Of a stretch of 11,685 nucleotides of DNA, positions 5,856-11,685 are shown one piece after another. Position numbers and translations under genes: made by a program. The stretch comes from an uncultured Selenomonadales bacterium. Lineage in GTDB: Bacteria > Bacillota_C > Negativicutes > Selenomonadales > Selenomonadaceae. The notes below the pieces were generated by a model. It was given only the letters and a program-made list of their open reading frames with translations, had not been told where the DNA came from and did not search any database. Location: positions 1 to 11,685 of the forward strand of contig CAMJNB010000012.1 in NCBI GenBank assembly GCA_946407175.1, given 5' to 3'. Within the stretch, counting starts at the first letter, position 1. Every line of letters starts with the position of its first letter.

Positions 5856-7028
5856 ATGGACGATATAACTTGGAAAAGACGATTGGAGCGGCGCAGACAA
5901 AGGCGGCGTACCGAACGGGCAATTTTGCTGGTATTGGTGCTGATGATAACAAGCGGCGTCATTTGGTACGTGACAAGCTACACGAAAACGCCTAACTACG
6001 CCATGAACGAGGCATTTACCGCGTTGCATTCGGACGACACGACGGCTTTTAAAAATCACGTTGACTTTGCCGCCGTCACGCTGAAAGGTTACGACGATTT
6101 AACCGTTGACCTTTTTAAATACGACGAGCAACTTTCCGAGCGCGACAGATCTCTTTTTGAAAATTTTTACGTGCTGATTCGTGCGCAGATGTGTCAAGGT
6201 GCGGTTAAAGTCATAAACACGCGGCTTGATACCGGAGAATGGACGTTGCCTGAAGAAATGCTTAAGGGAAGGCAGTTGGGTATTGACTTCGACCTTTTAC
6301 TTGAACGCAGTATGATTCGCCATACTTCGATTGTCGGCGTTGAGAATGTGGAAAATTTAGGCGATACTGCGACGGCTGATGTTCATGTTATTGAAGACTA
6401 CACGCAGACGCCGTTCACGTTGAAAGTCACGTTACAAAATTTCGGCGGCGGCATAAGCATAGGCGGCACGAAATTTGAAATTGGCGACACCGTTTTTAAA
6501 CTGCCCGGCATAAATTTCAAGCTTGGTGAAAATGAATGGAAGGTTGTCAGCGTTGAAAATTACCGCGAATATTTGGACGCAGTGTCACCGGCGCTGAAAA
6601 GTCAGGTTGAAAGCTACATTGACGCGACTAATGACATTGTCGAGCGGTATAACTATGATTTTCTTGACGAACAGGCGACGTTTATTTCACTGCAAAGGAC
6701 GTCAACCGGCATTATAAGTGAAGAGCGGCGAAAAGAAATTGCCGACTACATTACGCAGACGATAATTCCGACGTTGAGTCAAAGGCAGGACGAACTGAAT
6801 AAAATTCCCGTACCGAAAGCGGCGGAGTACTTGGCGAATCTGCGCAAAGAGTCAACTGCCGTAACAATTCAAGCGTGGCAATTTTATTCCGGCGGACTTT
6901 TGGAAAATAATTCTGCCGCGTTTGATACGGCTGAAAGTTTGCATAAGCAGGAGCTTGCACTTGACCAACGTATTGAAGAGCTGATTCATAATTCCGCCGT
7001 TGCACGCGAACGCCCCGCACTGCCGTAA
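5856..7028 (+). CDS. Membrane-anchored protein of unknown function, DUF2939-like N-terminal region
   Basis: I do not recognise a specific function. The 390 residues begin with a very basic cytosolic segment (nine Arg in residues 8-21) and one membrane helix (about 22-39, ILLVLVLMITSGVIWYV), so the rest should face outward. Residues about 46-76 (TPNYAMNEAFTALHSDDTT and on to NHVDFAAV) resemble the opening of DUF2939 proteins, in which a short helix pair precedes a conserved VDF. The middle is rich in beta strands, with Gly-rich turns around FGGGISIGGTKFEIGD. The C-terminal third is helical and charged, perhaps coiled coil. GGAG lies four bases before the ATG, slightly close. It has its own near-consensus promoter. 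A heptamer array follows the stop. It could be an envelope or lipid-associated protein, but nothing here shows that. Confidence 0.75.
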   Translation: MDDITWKRRLERRRQRRRTERAILLVLVLMITSGVIWYVTSYTKTPNYAMNEAFTALHSDDTTAFKNHVDFAAVTLKGYDDLTVDLFKYDEQLSERDRSLFENFYVLIRAQMCQGAVKVINTRLDTGEWTLPEEMLKGRQLGIDFDLLLERSMIRHTSIVGVENVENLGDTATADVHVIEDYTQTPFTLKVTLQNFGGGISIGGTKFEIGDTVFKLPGINFKLGENEWKVVSVENYREYLDAVSPALKSQVESYIDATNDIVERYNYDFLDEQATFISLQRTSTGIISEERRKEIADYITQTIIPTLSQRQDELNKIPVPKAAEYLANLRKESTAVTIQAWQFYSGGLLENNSAAFDTAESLHKQELALDQRIEELIHNSAVARERPALP

Positions 7029-7029
7029 C

Positions 7030-7085
7030 GAATTAAGAATTAAAAGCTAATAGCTAACAGCTAATGGCTAAAAGCTAACAGCTAA
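7030..7085 (+). repeat. Heptamer repeat array 4, upstream of the EF-G-like gene
   Basis: Eight consecutive seven-base units occur here: GAATTAA twice, then AAGCTAA, TAGCTAA, CAGCTAA, TGGCTAA, AAGCTAA and CAGCTAA. The last four bases are fixed as CTAA or TTAA and the first three vary. This is the most regular array in the window. It begins two bases after the TAA of the preceding gene. Confidence 0.92.
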
Positions 7086-7159
7086 AAGAAGGATAATAAA
7101 TTTTTTGATAGAATAAAATCTCTAATGTTTTTGGAAAAAAAATTGGAGGTTATTTTTTT

Positions 7160-9238
7160 ATGAAGGAATACGCAAGCGAATCTATCAGAAATGTTGCGGT
7201 AGTCGGACACGGTAAGACGGGTAAGACAAGTATTCTTGACGCCTGCATTTTCAACAGCGGCGCGGCAAAACGTCTCGGCAAAGTCGACGACGGCACCAGC
7301 CTTCTTGATTACGAGGCAGAAGAAACAAAACGTAAAATGACCATAAGCGACGCGCTTGCCGTCACGGAATGGAAAAATCACAAAATTAATTTTATCGACA
7401 CGCCCGGCTATCCCGATTTTGTTGCGGAAGTTCAAGGCGCACTTGCCGCCGCCGATTCAGCGCTGATAATCGTTGCCGCTAATGCCGGCGTCGAAGTCGA
7501 AACAGAAAAAGCATGGGCGCTTGCCGAAAGTCTTGAACTGCCCCGCGCGTTTTTCATTAACAAAATGGATCGCGAACACGCAGATTTTCATAAAGCTTTA
7601 AATGAACTGCGCGAAAAATTCGGCAACAGCGTTGTACCCGTGCAAGTTCCAATCGGCAAGGAAAGTTCTTTCAAAGGTGTTGTCGATTTAATTACCACCT
7701 ACGCGAAACTTGGCGAAACGGTTAAGCAGGACATTCCCGCCGACGTTGAAGATGACGTCGAAGAAGCGCGTATGGAAATGCTTGACATTGTTGCCGAGTT
7801 CAACGATGAGCTTATGGAAAAATATTTGGAAGGCGACACCGATAACCTTGACGAAAAGGAAATTTCCGAAGCGTTGGCGGAAGGTGTAAAGCAGGCAAAA
7901 GTTTTCCCCGTATTCGTAGGCTCCGGACTTCAAAACGTCGGCATTGACAAACTTTTAAACAGCGTTGTAGAATATATGCCTACGCCGAATTGCAAGACTT
8001 ACACCGGCGTCAATCCCAACAATGATGAAGAGATTGAACGCAAAGTCACTGATGCTTTCAGTGCGCAGATTTTCAAGACAATGGTTGACCCCTTCGTTGG
8101 GCGTATGTCTTATATCAGAGTTTTCAGCGGCGATATGAAAGGTGACGCGACGTACCAGCTTTACGGCGACGGCTACGACGGGCAGGAACGTATAAGCGGC
8201 ATTTTCACAATGCAAGGCAAAAAGCAAATTCCTATGGACGTTGCTCACGCCGGCGATATCGTCGTCACGTCGAAACTTTCTGCCGCAAAAACTTGCGACA
8301 CTCTTTGTGAAAAGTCAGCGCCGATTAAATATCCGCGCGTCAATTATCCCGAACCCATGCTTGCAATGTCTGTCACGTCCATTAAAAAAGGCGAAGAAGA
8401 TAAAGTTATCACGGCTATCAGACGCCAGCAGGACGAAGACCCGACGATTAAGCTTGTTAAGAATCAAGAGACACGTCAAACTATTTTGTCCGGTATCGGC
8501 GAATTGCACCTTGACATTTTGAGTGATAAAATTCAGCGCAAATTCGGCGTACAAATGGCGTTCGGCGAACCGCGCGTTGCTTATCGCGAAACAATTCGTG
8601 AAAAGGTTGAAGTGCAAGGCAAGCACAAAAAGCAATCCGGCGGTCACGGTCAATACGGCGATGTTTGGTTGAGAATTGAACCTAACAAAGATCCTGCGCG
8701 AACCGGCAACGGCAACGTATTTAAAGAAAGTATTGTCGGCGGCACCGTTCCGCGTCAATATTTCCCTGCCGTTGAAAAAGGTACCAATGAAACTTTGGCG
8801 GAAGGCGTTATCGCAGGTTATCCCGTCGTTGATGTTATCGTCGACCTTTACTTCGGCTCCTATCACCCCGTAGACTCCAGCGAAGCGGCTTTTAAAACGG
8901 CGACGTCCATTGCAATTAAAAAAGGCGTACTTGCCGCTAAACCGATTTTGCTTGAACCTATCGACGAAATTTCCGTGCTTATCCCCGATGACTATATGGG
9001 CGACATTATCGGCAATCTCAATTCAAGACGCGGCAGAGTACTCGGCACAGATCCTAAGGGAAAAGGTATGACTGAAGTCAAGGCGCTTATTCCGGAATCT
9101 GAACTTTACAAGTACGCCACCGATTTACGTTCACAGACGCAGGGGCGCGGCTCCTACAGCTTGAAATTCTCCAACTACGCGCCGATGCCTGATAAACTTG
9201 CCGAAAAAATTATTGAAGAACATAATAATAAGGAATAA
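7160..9238 (+). CDS. EF-G-like translational GTPase (FusA2-type paralogue)
   Basis: This 692-residue protein has the whole five-domain architecture of elongation factor G, the GTPase that moves tRNAs and mRNA through the ribosome. It belongs to the divergent EF-G-like class rather than the main FusA. The P-loop is GHGKTGKTS (16-24) where FusA has AHIDAGKTT. Switch I reads EETKRKMTI where FusA has a RGITI form, keeping the Mg-binding Thr61. G3 is DTPGY (80-84), so the catalytic His of DTPGH is Tyr84. G4 is NKMD (134-137). Domain IV includes GGHGQYGDVWLRIEP and the C-terminal region has LNSRRGRV. GGAGG lies ten bases before the ATG. The gene is alone, without rpsL, rpsG or tuf, which also argues against it being the housekeeping FusA. 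Family members are proposed accessory or stress-time translocases; its role here is not shown. Confidence 0.92.
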   Translation: MKEYASESIRNVAVVGHGKTGKTSILDACIFNSGAAKRLGKVDDGTSLLDYEAEETKRKMTISDALAVTEWKNHKINFIDTPGYPDFVAEVQGALAAADSALIIVAANAGVEVETEKAWALAESLELPRAFFINKMDREHADFHKALNELREKFGNSVVPVQVPIGKESSFKGVVDLITTYAKLGETVKQDIPADVEDDVEEARMEMLDIVAEFNDELMEKYLEGDTDNLDEKEISEALAEGVKQAKVFPVFVGSGLQNVGIDKLLNSVVEYMPTPNCKTYTGVNPNNDEEIERKVTDAFSAQIFKTMVDPFVGRMSYIRVFSGDMKGDATYQLYGDGYDGQERISGIFTMQGKKQIPMDVAHAGDIVVTSKLSAAKTCDTLCEKSAPIKYPRVNYPEPMLAMSVTSIKKGEEDKVITAIRRQQDEDPTIKLVKNQETRQTILSGIGELHLDILSDKIQRKFGVQMAFGEPRVAYRETIREKVEVQGKHKKQSGGHGQYGDVWLRIEPNKDPARTGNGNVFKESIVGGTVPRQYFPAVEKGTNETLAEGVIAGYPVVDVIVDLYFGSYHPVDSSEAAFKTATSIAIKKGVLAAKPILLEPIDEISVLIPDDYMGDIIGNLNSRRGRVLGTDPKGKGMTEVKALIPESELYKYATDLRSQTQGRGSYSLKFSNYAPMPDKLAEKIIEEHNNKE

Positions 9239-9240
9239 GC

Positions 9241-9289
9241 TTAGAGCTTGCAGACTTCTGAAAACTGACAGCTGAAACCTGAAAGCTAA
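9241..9289 (+). repeat. Heptamer repeat array 5, CTGA variant, upstream of tRNA-Arg
   Basis: Units CTTCTGA, AAACTGA, CAGCTGA, AACCTGA and AAGCTAA occupy 9255-9289 with an exact seven-base period. Weaker units lie before them. The fixed core is CTGA rather than CTAA in four of the five. The array ends three bases before the tRNA gene. Confidence 0.75.
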
Positions 9290-9292
9290 AAA

Positions 9293-9369
9293 GCGGTTGT
9301 AGCTCAGCAGGATAGAGCAACTGCCTCCTAAGCAGTAGGTCGTGCGTTCAAATCGCACCAATCGCACCA
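9293..9369 (+). tRNA. tRNA-Arg, anticodon CCU
   Basis: A full cloverleaf of 77 bases can be drawn. The acceptor GCGGTTG pairs with CAATCGC (one G-T pair). The D stem is GCTC/GAGC with a nine-base loop that includes GG. The anticodon stem is ACTGC/GCAGT around loop CTCCTAA, with anticodon CCT at 9327-9329. The variable region is AGGTC, and the T arm is GTGCG/CGCAC with TTCAAAT. Discriminator A is followed by an encoded CCA. It reads AGG codons. The 3' end contains a nine-base tandem duplication (TCGCACCAA at 9353-9361 and 9362-9370), so a false CCA appears inside the T arm and acceptor; the correct one is at 9367-9369. The gene lies between the EF-G-like gene and a hairpin terminator. Confidence 0.96.
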
Positions 9370-9400
9370 ACTTATGAAATATTTACTGTAAAAATAAAAT

Positions 9401-9434
9401 AAAAAAGTCCCTCGTCAATCGGCGGGGGATTTTT
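9401..9434. terminator. Bidirectional terminator between tRNA-Arg and the minus-strand operon
   Basis: TCCCTCG (9408-9414) pairs with CGGGGGA (9423-9429) with one G-T pair. The stem is flanked by an A tract (9401-9406) and a T tract (9430-9434), so it can end transcripts from both sides. Confidence 0.8.
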
Positions 9435-9447
9435 CAATTCAAATATT

Positions 9448-10125
9448 TTACTGCCGTGCGGGACAATCTTTTTTCGCACAGTCATTACACCTGCCGCAGT
9501 TTTCATCGGACGAAGTTGCAATGTCCGATTTATTTTTTGCCAAGCCGATAATCGCAGTGACAGATTTTCGCGGCATTAACATAAGCGCGGAGCTTAAACT
9601 CATTCCAATTTCTGCGGCACCGGTAATTTCAAAAAAGCCTTTCTGATTTTCAAGCGCCCAATCGCCGTAGCCGGGACTGAATCGCGTCTTCATTGTAAAG
9701 CCGTCTTTAGCAAGTTGCGGCGTTACAGCTTTTTCCAGCGAATCGGCGGCTTGTTCAACTGCGGCGGTAGCGGCGGCGTCAAGCAACACTGATTCTACGT
9801 AATTGCCGAGATTAAATCTGCGCGTCACTTCTTTTTCAATTTCTTCACCGACAGTAACGGCAATGCATAAAACTTTTTCACAGACGGCAATGTGACGTGT
9901 TATCGAGTTACCTTCCAACTTAAAAGGCGGCGTCGACTTAATCAAAAAATTTTCCGCGTCGTAGTCATAAATATTCCAAACGCCGCGCACGTCCAAAAGT
10001 AAAATCGCCTCGTCGCAAGCGTCGACAATATTTTTTTCATCAAAATTTTTGGCACGAATCAAGCCCGCGTACCTGCGTGTTTCTTTCGCGTCAACCTTTA
10101 AAATCTGCGCGTTGTAAATCGGCAT
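9448..10125 (-). CDS. Stand-alone vitamin B12-dependent methionine synthase activation-domain protein
   Basis: This protein corresponds to the S-adenosylmethionine-binding reactivation domain that forms the C-terminus of MetH in E. coli. As a separate cytosolic protein it would serve a MetH that lacks that domain, supporting reductive methylation of oxidised cob(II)alamin. The 225 residues contain the diagnostic TRFSPGYGDWALENQKGFF (from 147), which forms part of the AdoMet site, and an EVTRRF-type helix. The C-terminus adds a cysteine cluster, C210-x2-C213-x2-C216-x4-C221-P, which could hold zinc or an iron-sulphur cluster; the metal is not known from sequence. The ATG has GAAGG about ten bases upstream. 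It lies 14 bases downstream of a prenyltransferase gene on the same strand, so the two are probably cotranscribed. No metH or corrinoid gene is in the window. Confidence 0.85.
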   Translation of the reverse strand: MPIYNAQILKVDAKETRRYAGLIRAKNFDEKNIVDACDEAILLLDVRGVWNIYDYDAENFLIKSTPPFKLEGNSITRHIAVCEKVLCIAVTVGEEIEKEVTRRFNLGNYVESVLLDAAATAAVEQAADSLEKAVTPQLAKDGFTMKTRFSPGYGDWALENQKGFFEITGAAEIGMSLSSALMLMPRKSVTAIIGLAKNKSDIATSSDENCGRCNDCAKKDCPARQ

Positions 10126-10139
10126 AACCTTCCCGCCTT

Positions 10140-10988
10140 CTAAAAACTAAACCAAGTGAAAAGAAAAATCGCCACTGAAACAATGCCGTTGCGCATAAAG
10201 TAAGCTTGCGTTATCTGTGAAAAATTCGTCGGGCTCACGATACTGTGTTGGTAAATCAAAGTCAATGCCGCGATTAATACGCCGACAAAGTAGAGGACGC
10301 CTAAATTTAAGACAATTCCGACCGCCGCGAAACATACCACGCAAAGTATGTGAAAGACTTTTGAAATTTGAAAAGCCTTCTTCGCGCCAAATTCCGTAGT
10401 CAGTGAGTGAAGGTGTTGCGACTTGTCAAATTTTTCGTCCTGAGCGCCGTACATTGCGTCAAAACCCGCCATCCATAAAATTACGGCAAGACAGAGAAAA
10501 ATTATCGCCGGTGAAAAAATTTCGCCACCTGCCGCGACCCAGCCGCCTGCAGGAGCCATTGAAATTGCCACGCCCAAAAATACGTGACACCAGCCGGTAA
10601 ATCTCTTTGTGAACGGATAAATTATGAACGGCAACGCGGCAAGCGGTAAAAGCTTTAAGCAAATCGGCGGCAACATTGCGACGGTCACGACCATTATAAA
10701 AAGGCACAGCGCTATAAAAATTGCGGCTTCGCGTTTTGAAATTTCGCCGCGTACCATTACACGTTTTGCCATACGCGGCTGACGTTTGTCGAATTTTAAA
10801 TCTGCCAAGTTGTCAATCGCCAATGCCGCCGCTCTGCCTGACGTTACGGCTATTGCTATCAAAATCAGTGTCCGCGCGTCGACTTTGCCGCCCGTTGCCA
10901 AAATCGCGCCCATAAACGCGAACGGTAAATCAAAAATGGTATGAGATAATGCAATGTTGCTTATGTGCGCTTTTATTTTTAAGTTCAA
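10140..10988 (-). CDS. UbiA-family polyprenyltransferase, probably menaquinone pathway (MqnP-like)
   Basis: This integral membrane enzyme attaches an isoprenoid chain to an aromatic quinone precursor. The 282 residues form about eight or nine hydrophobic helices. Both Asp-rich catalytic motifs are present: N60-x2-D63-x3-D67 (DNLADLKFDKRQPR) and D177-x6-D184-x3-D188 (DAMYGAQDEKFDKSQHLHS). The second, with its YGAQD and LHS pattern, resembles the UbiA-like enzymes of the futalosine menaquinone route (MqnP) more than MenA or protohaem transferases. That subfamily call is inference. The usual GLHS Gly is His here. The start is TTG 10988: an in-frame TGA directly precedes it, and GAGGAG lies nine bases upstream. 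No confident promoter was found for it in the A/T-rich divergent region upstream. Confidence 0.85.
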   Translation of the reverse strand: MNLKIKAHISNIALSHTIFDLPFAFMGAILATGGKVDARTLILIAIAVTSGRAAALAIDNLADLKFDKRQPRMAKRVMVRGEISKREAAIFIALCLFIMVVTVAMLPPICLKLLPLAALPFIIYPFTKRFTGWCHVFLGVAISMAPAGGWVAAGGEIFSPAIIFLCLAVILWMAGFDAMYGAQDEKFDKSQHLHSLTTEFGAKKAFQISKVFHILCVVCFAAVGIVLNLGVLYFVGVLIAALTLIYQHSIVSPTNFSQITQAYFMRNGIVSVAIFLFTWFSF

Positions 10989-10997
10989 TCAATTCAG

Positions 10998-11003
10998 CTC
11001 CTC
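10998..11003 (-). promoter_or_regulatory. Ribosome binding site fixing the TTG start of the prenyltransferase gene
   Basis: On the minus strand GAGGAG stands nine bases before TTG 10988. The codon before the TTG is TGA, so no earlier start in this frame is possible. Confidence 0.75.
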
Positions 11004-11083
11004 AAAATTTTTTTACGGTACTAAAATTTTTCAATATAATTTCTGCAACAAAAATCACTTTCCTTTTTTAGTGAAGAGTATTC

Positions 11084-11109
11084 TACCGGCTCCAAGCTCT
11101 AAGCTCCAA
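11084..11109 (+). repeat. Heptamer repeat array 6, short
   Basis: GCTCCAA (11089-11095), GCTCTAA (11096-11102) and GCTCCAA (11103-11109) are three tandem seven-base units, with a weaker CTACCGG unit before them. Unlike the other arrays this one lies in a divergent promoter region, just upstream of the -35 element at 11112. Confidence 0.65.
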
Positions 11110-11111
11110 TA

Positions 11112-11139
11112 TTGACGTGAAAAAATTTTTTGTTACAAT
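11112..11139 (+). promoter_or_regulatory. Promoter of the ABC transporter operon
   Basis: TTGACG (11112-11117) and TACAAT (11134-11139) are separated by 16 bases. Transcription would begin near 11146, about 33 bases before the TTG start of the ABC gene. Confidence 0.6.
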
Positions 11140-11163
11140 TAATTCTATGAAAAAATTCTCGGC

Positions 11164-11170
11164 GAAGGGG
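11164..11170 (+). promoter_or_regulatory. Ribosome binding site for the TTG start of the ABC ATPase
   Basis: GAAGGGG lies eight bases before TTG 11179. The protein that begins there ([18 protein letters not shown]) has the standard N-terminus of the family. Confidence 0.65.
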
Positions 11171-11178
11171 AAATTCTC

Positions 11179-11685
11179 TTGTCAAATGTTGTGACGATAA
11201 CCGGCGTGAAAAAGCTTTACAAAATGGGCAGTGAAATTGTTGCGGCATTGAACGGCGTCGATTTAAAAATTGATTCCGGCGAATTTGTAGCGCTTATGGG
11301 ACCTTCCGGCTCCGGCAAGTCAACGCTTATGAATATTTTAGGCTGTCTAGACCGTCCCACCGTCGGTTCGTACAAACTTTTGGGCAAGGAAGTCAGCGGA
11401 CTTTCGGACGATGAACTTGCGATAATAAGAAATAAAACTATCGGCTTTGTCTTTCAAAATTTCAATCTCCTGCCGAAGTTGACGAGCCTTGAAAACGTCG
11501 CGCTACCAGCCGTGTACGCGGGATTCAGTTCAAGTAAAAGAAAAGAAATGGCACTTGACGCGCTGAAAAAAGTTTCACTTGACGACCGCGCAGAACATTT
11601 GCCGAGTGAACTTTCCGGCGGTCAGCGTCAACGTGTTGCGATAGCGCGGGCATTGTGCATGGATCCGGAAGTACTCCTTTTCGAT
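11179..11685 (+). CDS. ABC transporter ATP-binding protein, MacB/LolD type, 3' end outside window
   Basis: This is the ATPase subunit of an ABC transporter and acts at the inner face of the membrane. The 169 residues seen include the A-loop region [16 protein letters not shown], Walker [10 protein letters not shown], the Q-loop [18 protein letters not shown], the signature [15 protein letters not shown], and the beginning of Walker B (VLLFD, cut off by the edge). The spacing and the [13 protein letters not shown] form are typical of the MacB/LolD/FtsE-like subfamily, which works with four-helix permeases that move lipoproteins, peptides or antibiotics rather than solutes. The permease should be the next gene. 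The start is TTG, preceded by GAAGGGG; the next alternative is GTG at 11191. A promoter with TTGACG and TACAAT lies upstream. Confidence 0.93.
   Translation, partial: MSNVVTITGVKKLYKMGSEIVAALNGVDLKIDSGEFVALMGPSGSGKSTLMNILGCLDRPTVGSYKLLGKEVSGLSDDELAIIRNKTIGFVFQNFNLLPKLTSLENVALPAVYAGFSSSKRKEMALDALKKVSLDDRAEHLPSELSGGQRQRVAIARALCMDPEVLLFD

Noticed and set aside
7091..7130. A promoter for the EF-G-like gene (GATAAT, TTGATA and TCTAAT motifs in the leader).
   Set aside because: No pair of these motifs has a spacing of 15-19 bases, and the region is so A/T rich that single matches carry little weight.
8315..8866. A 183-codon open frame on the minus strand inside the EF-G-like gene.
   Set aside because: The plus-strand protein is conserved across this whole stretch; the opposite frame is cysteine- and phenylalanine-rich noise with no ribosome binding site of note.
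9131..9370. A minus-strand frame whose product begins MVRLVRFERTTYCLGG.
   Set aside because: This is the typical false protein from translating a tRNA gene backwards; the tRNA-Arg cloverleaf explains the sequence.
11004..11060. A minus-strand promoter for the prenyltransferase gene (TATATT and TTGCAG motifs).
   Set aside because: The two motifs are only three to four bases apart and no matching partner element was found at normal spacing.

Overview
The window is gene-dense bacterial chromosome of moderate G+C. The most likely source is a Firmicute, and a Negativicutes-like diderm is my best guess. This rests on the gene mix: an Hfq with a Pro/Ala tail, a two-domain-sized malic enzyme, an EF-G-like second translocase, a stand-alone B12-dependent methionine synthase activation protein, a YabB-type methyltransferase next to rsmI, and a MacB/LolD-type ABC ATPase. 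The lineage is inference. No mobile element, phage gene or CRISPR array is visible, and no gap between genes exceeds about 200 bases.

Layout. (1) Positions 2-2247, plus strand: the 3' end of a gene that looks like a condensation-domain (NRPS-like) protein, then a UPF0173 metallo-hydrolase, miaA abutting it with no gap, and hfq. A hairpin with A and T tracts at 2276-2316 closes this group and can also serve the facing gene. (2) Positions 2376-3617, minus strand: an NAD-type malic enzyme starting at TTG. (3) A 200-base divergent control region (3618-3817) with a strong plus-strand promoter, a plausible minus-strand promoter and a perfect palindrome between them. (4) Positions 3818-5788, plus strand: yajC, a TrmN6/YabB-type tRNA methyltransferase, and rsmI. 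rsmI has no ATG, GTG or TTG ahead of its conserved N-terminus and appears to start at ACG. (5) Positions 5796-9369, plus strand: a promoter, an unrecognised membrane-anchored protein with an Arg-rich N-terminus, an EF-G-like GTPase, and tRNA-Arg(CCU). (6) Positions 9448-10988, minus strand: a two-gene operon of a UbiA-type prenyltransferase and the methionine synthase activation protein. (7) From 11112 to the right edge, plus strand: a promoter and the first 169 codons of an ABC transporter ATPase.

Functionally, much of the window is RNA and translation maintenance: miaA, hfq, the tRNA methyltransferase, rsmI, the EF-G-like factor and a tRNA. The rest covers central and cofactor metabolism (malic enzyme, quinone prenylation, methionine synthase reactivation) and membrane or export functions (YajC, ABC ATPase).

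The most unusual structure is a family of degenerate 7-base tandem repeats (core CTAA, CTGA or TTAA every seventh base) in the gaps between genes. Five of the six arrays follow a stop codon directly and read in the sense direction of the gene that has just ended. In two cases (yajC and the malic enzyme) the stop codon is in register with the array. The other notable points are a MiaA that lacks most of its tRNA-binding insertion domain, the ACG start of rsmI, and repeated use of TTG starts.
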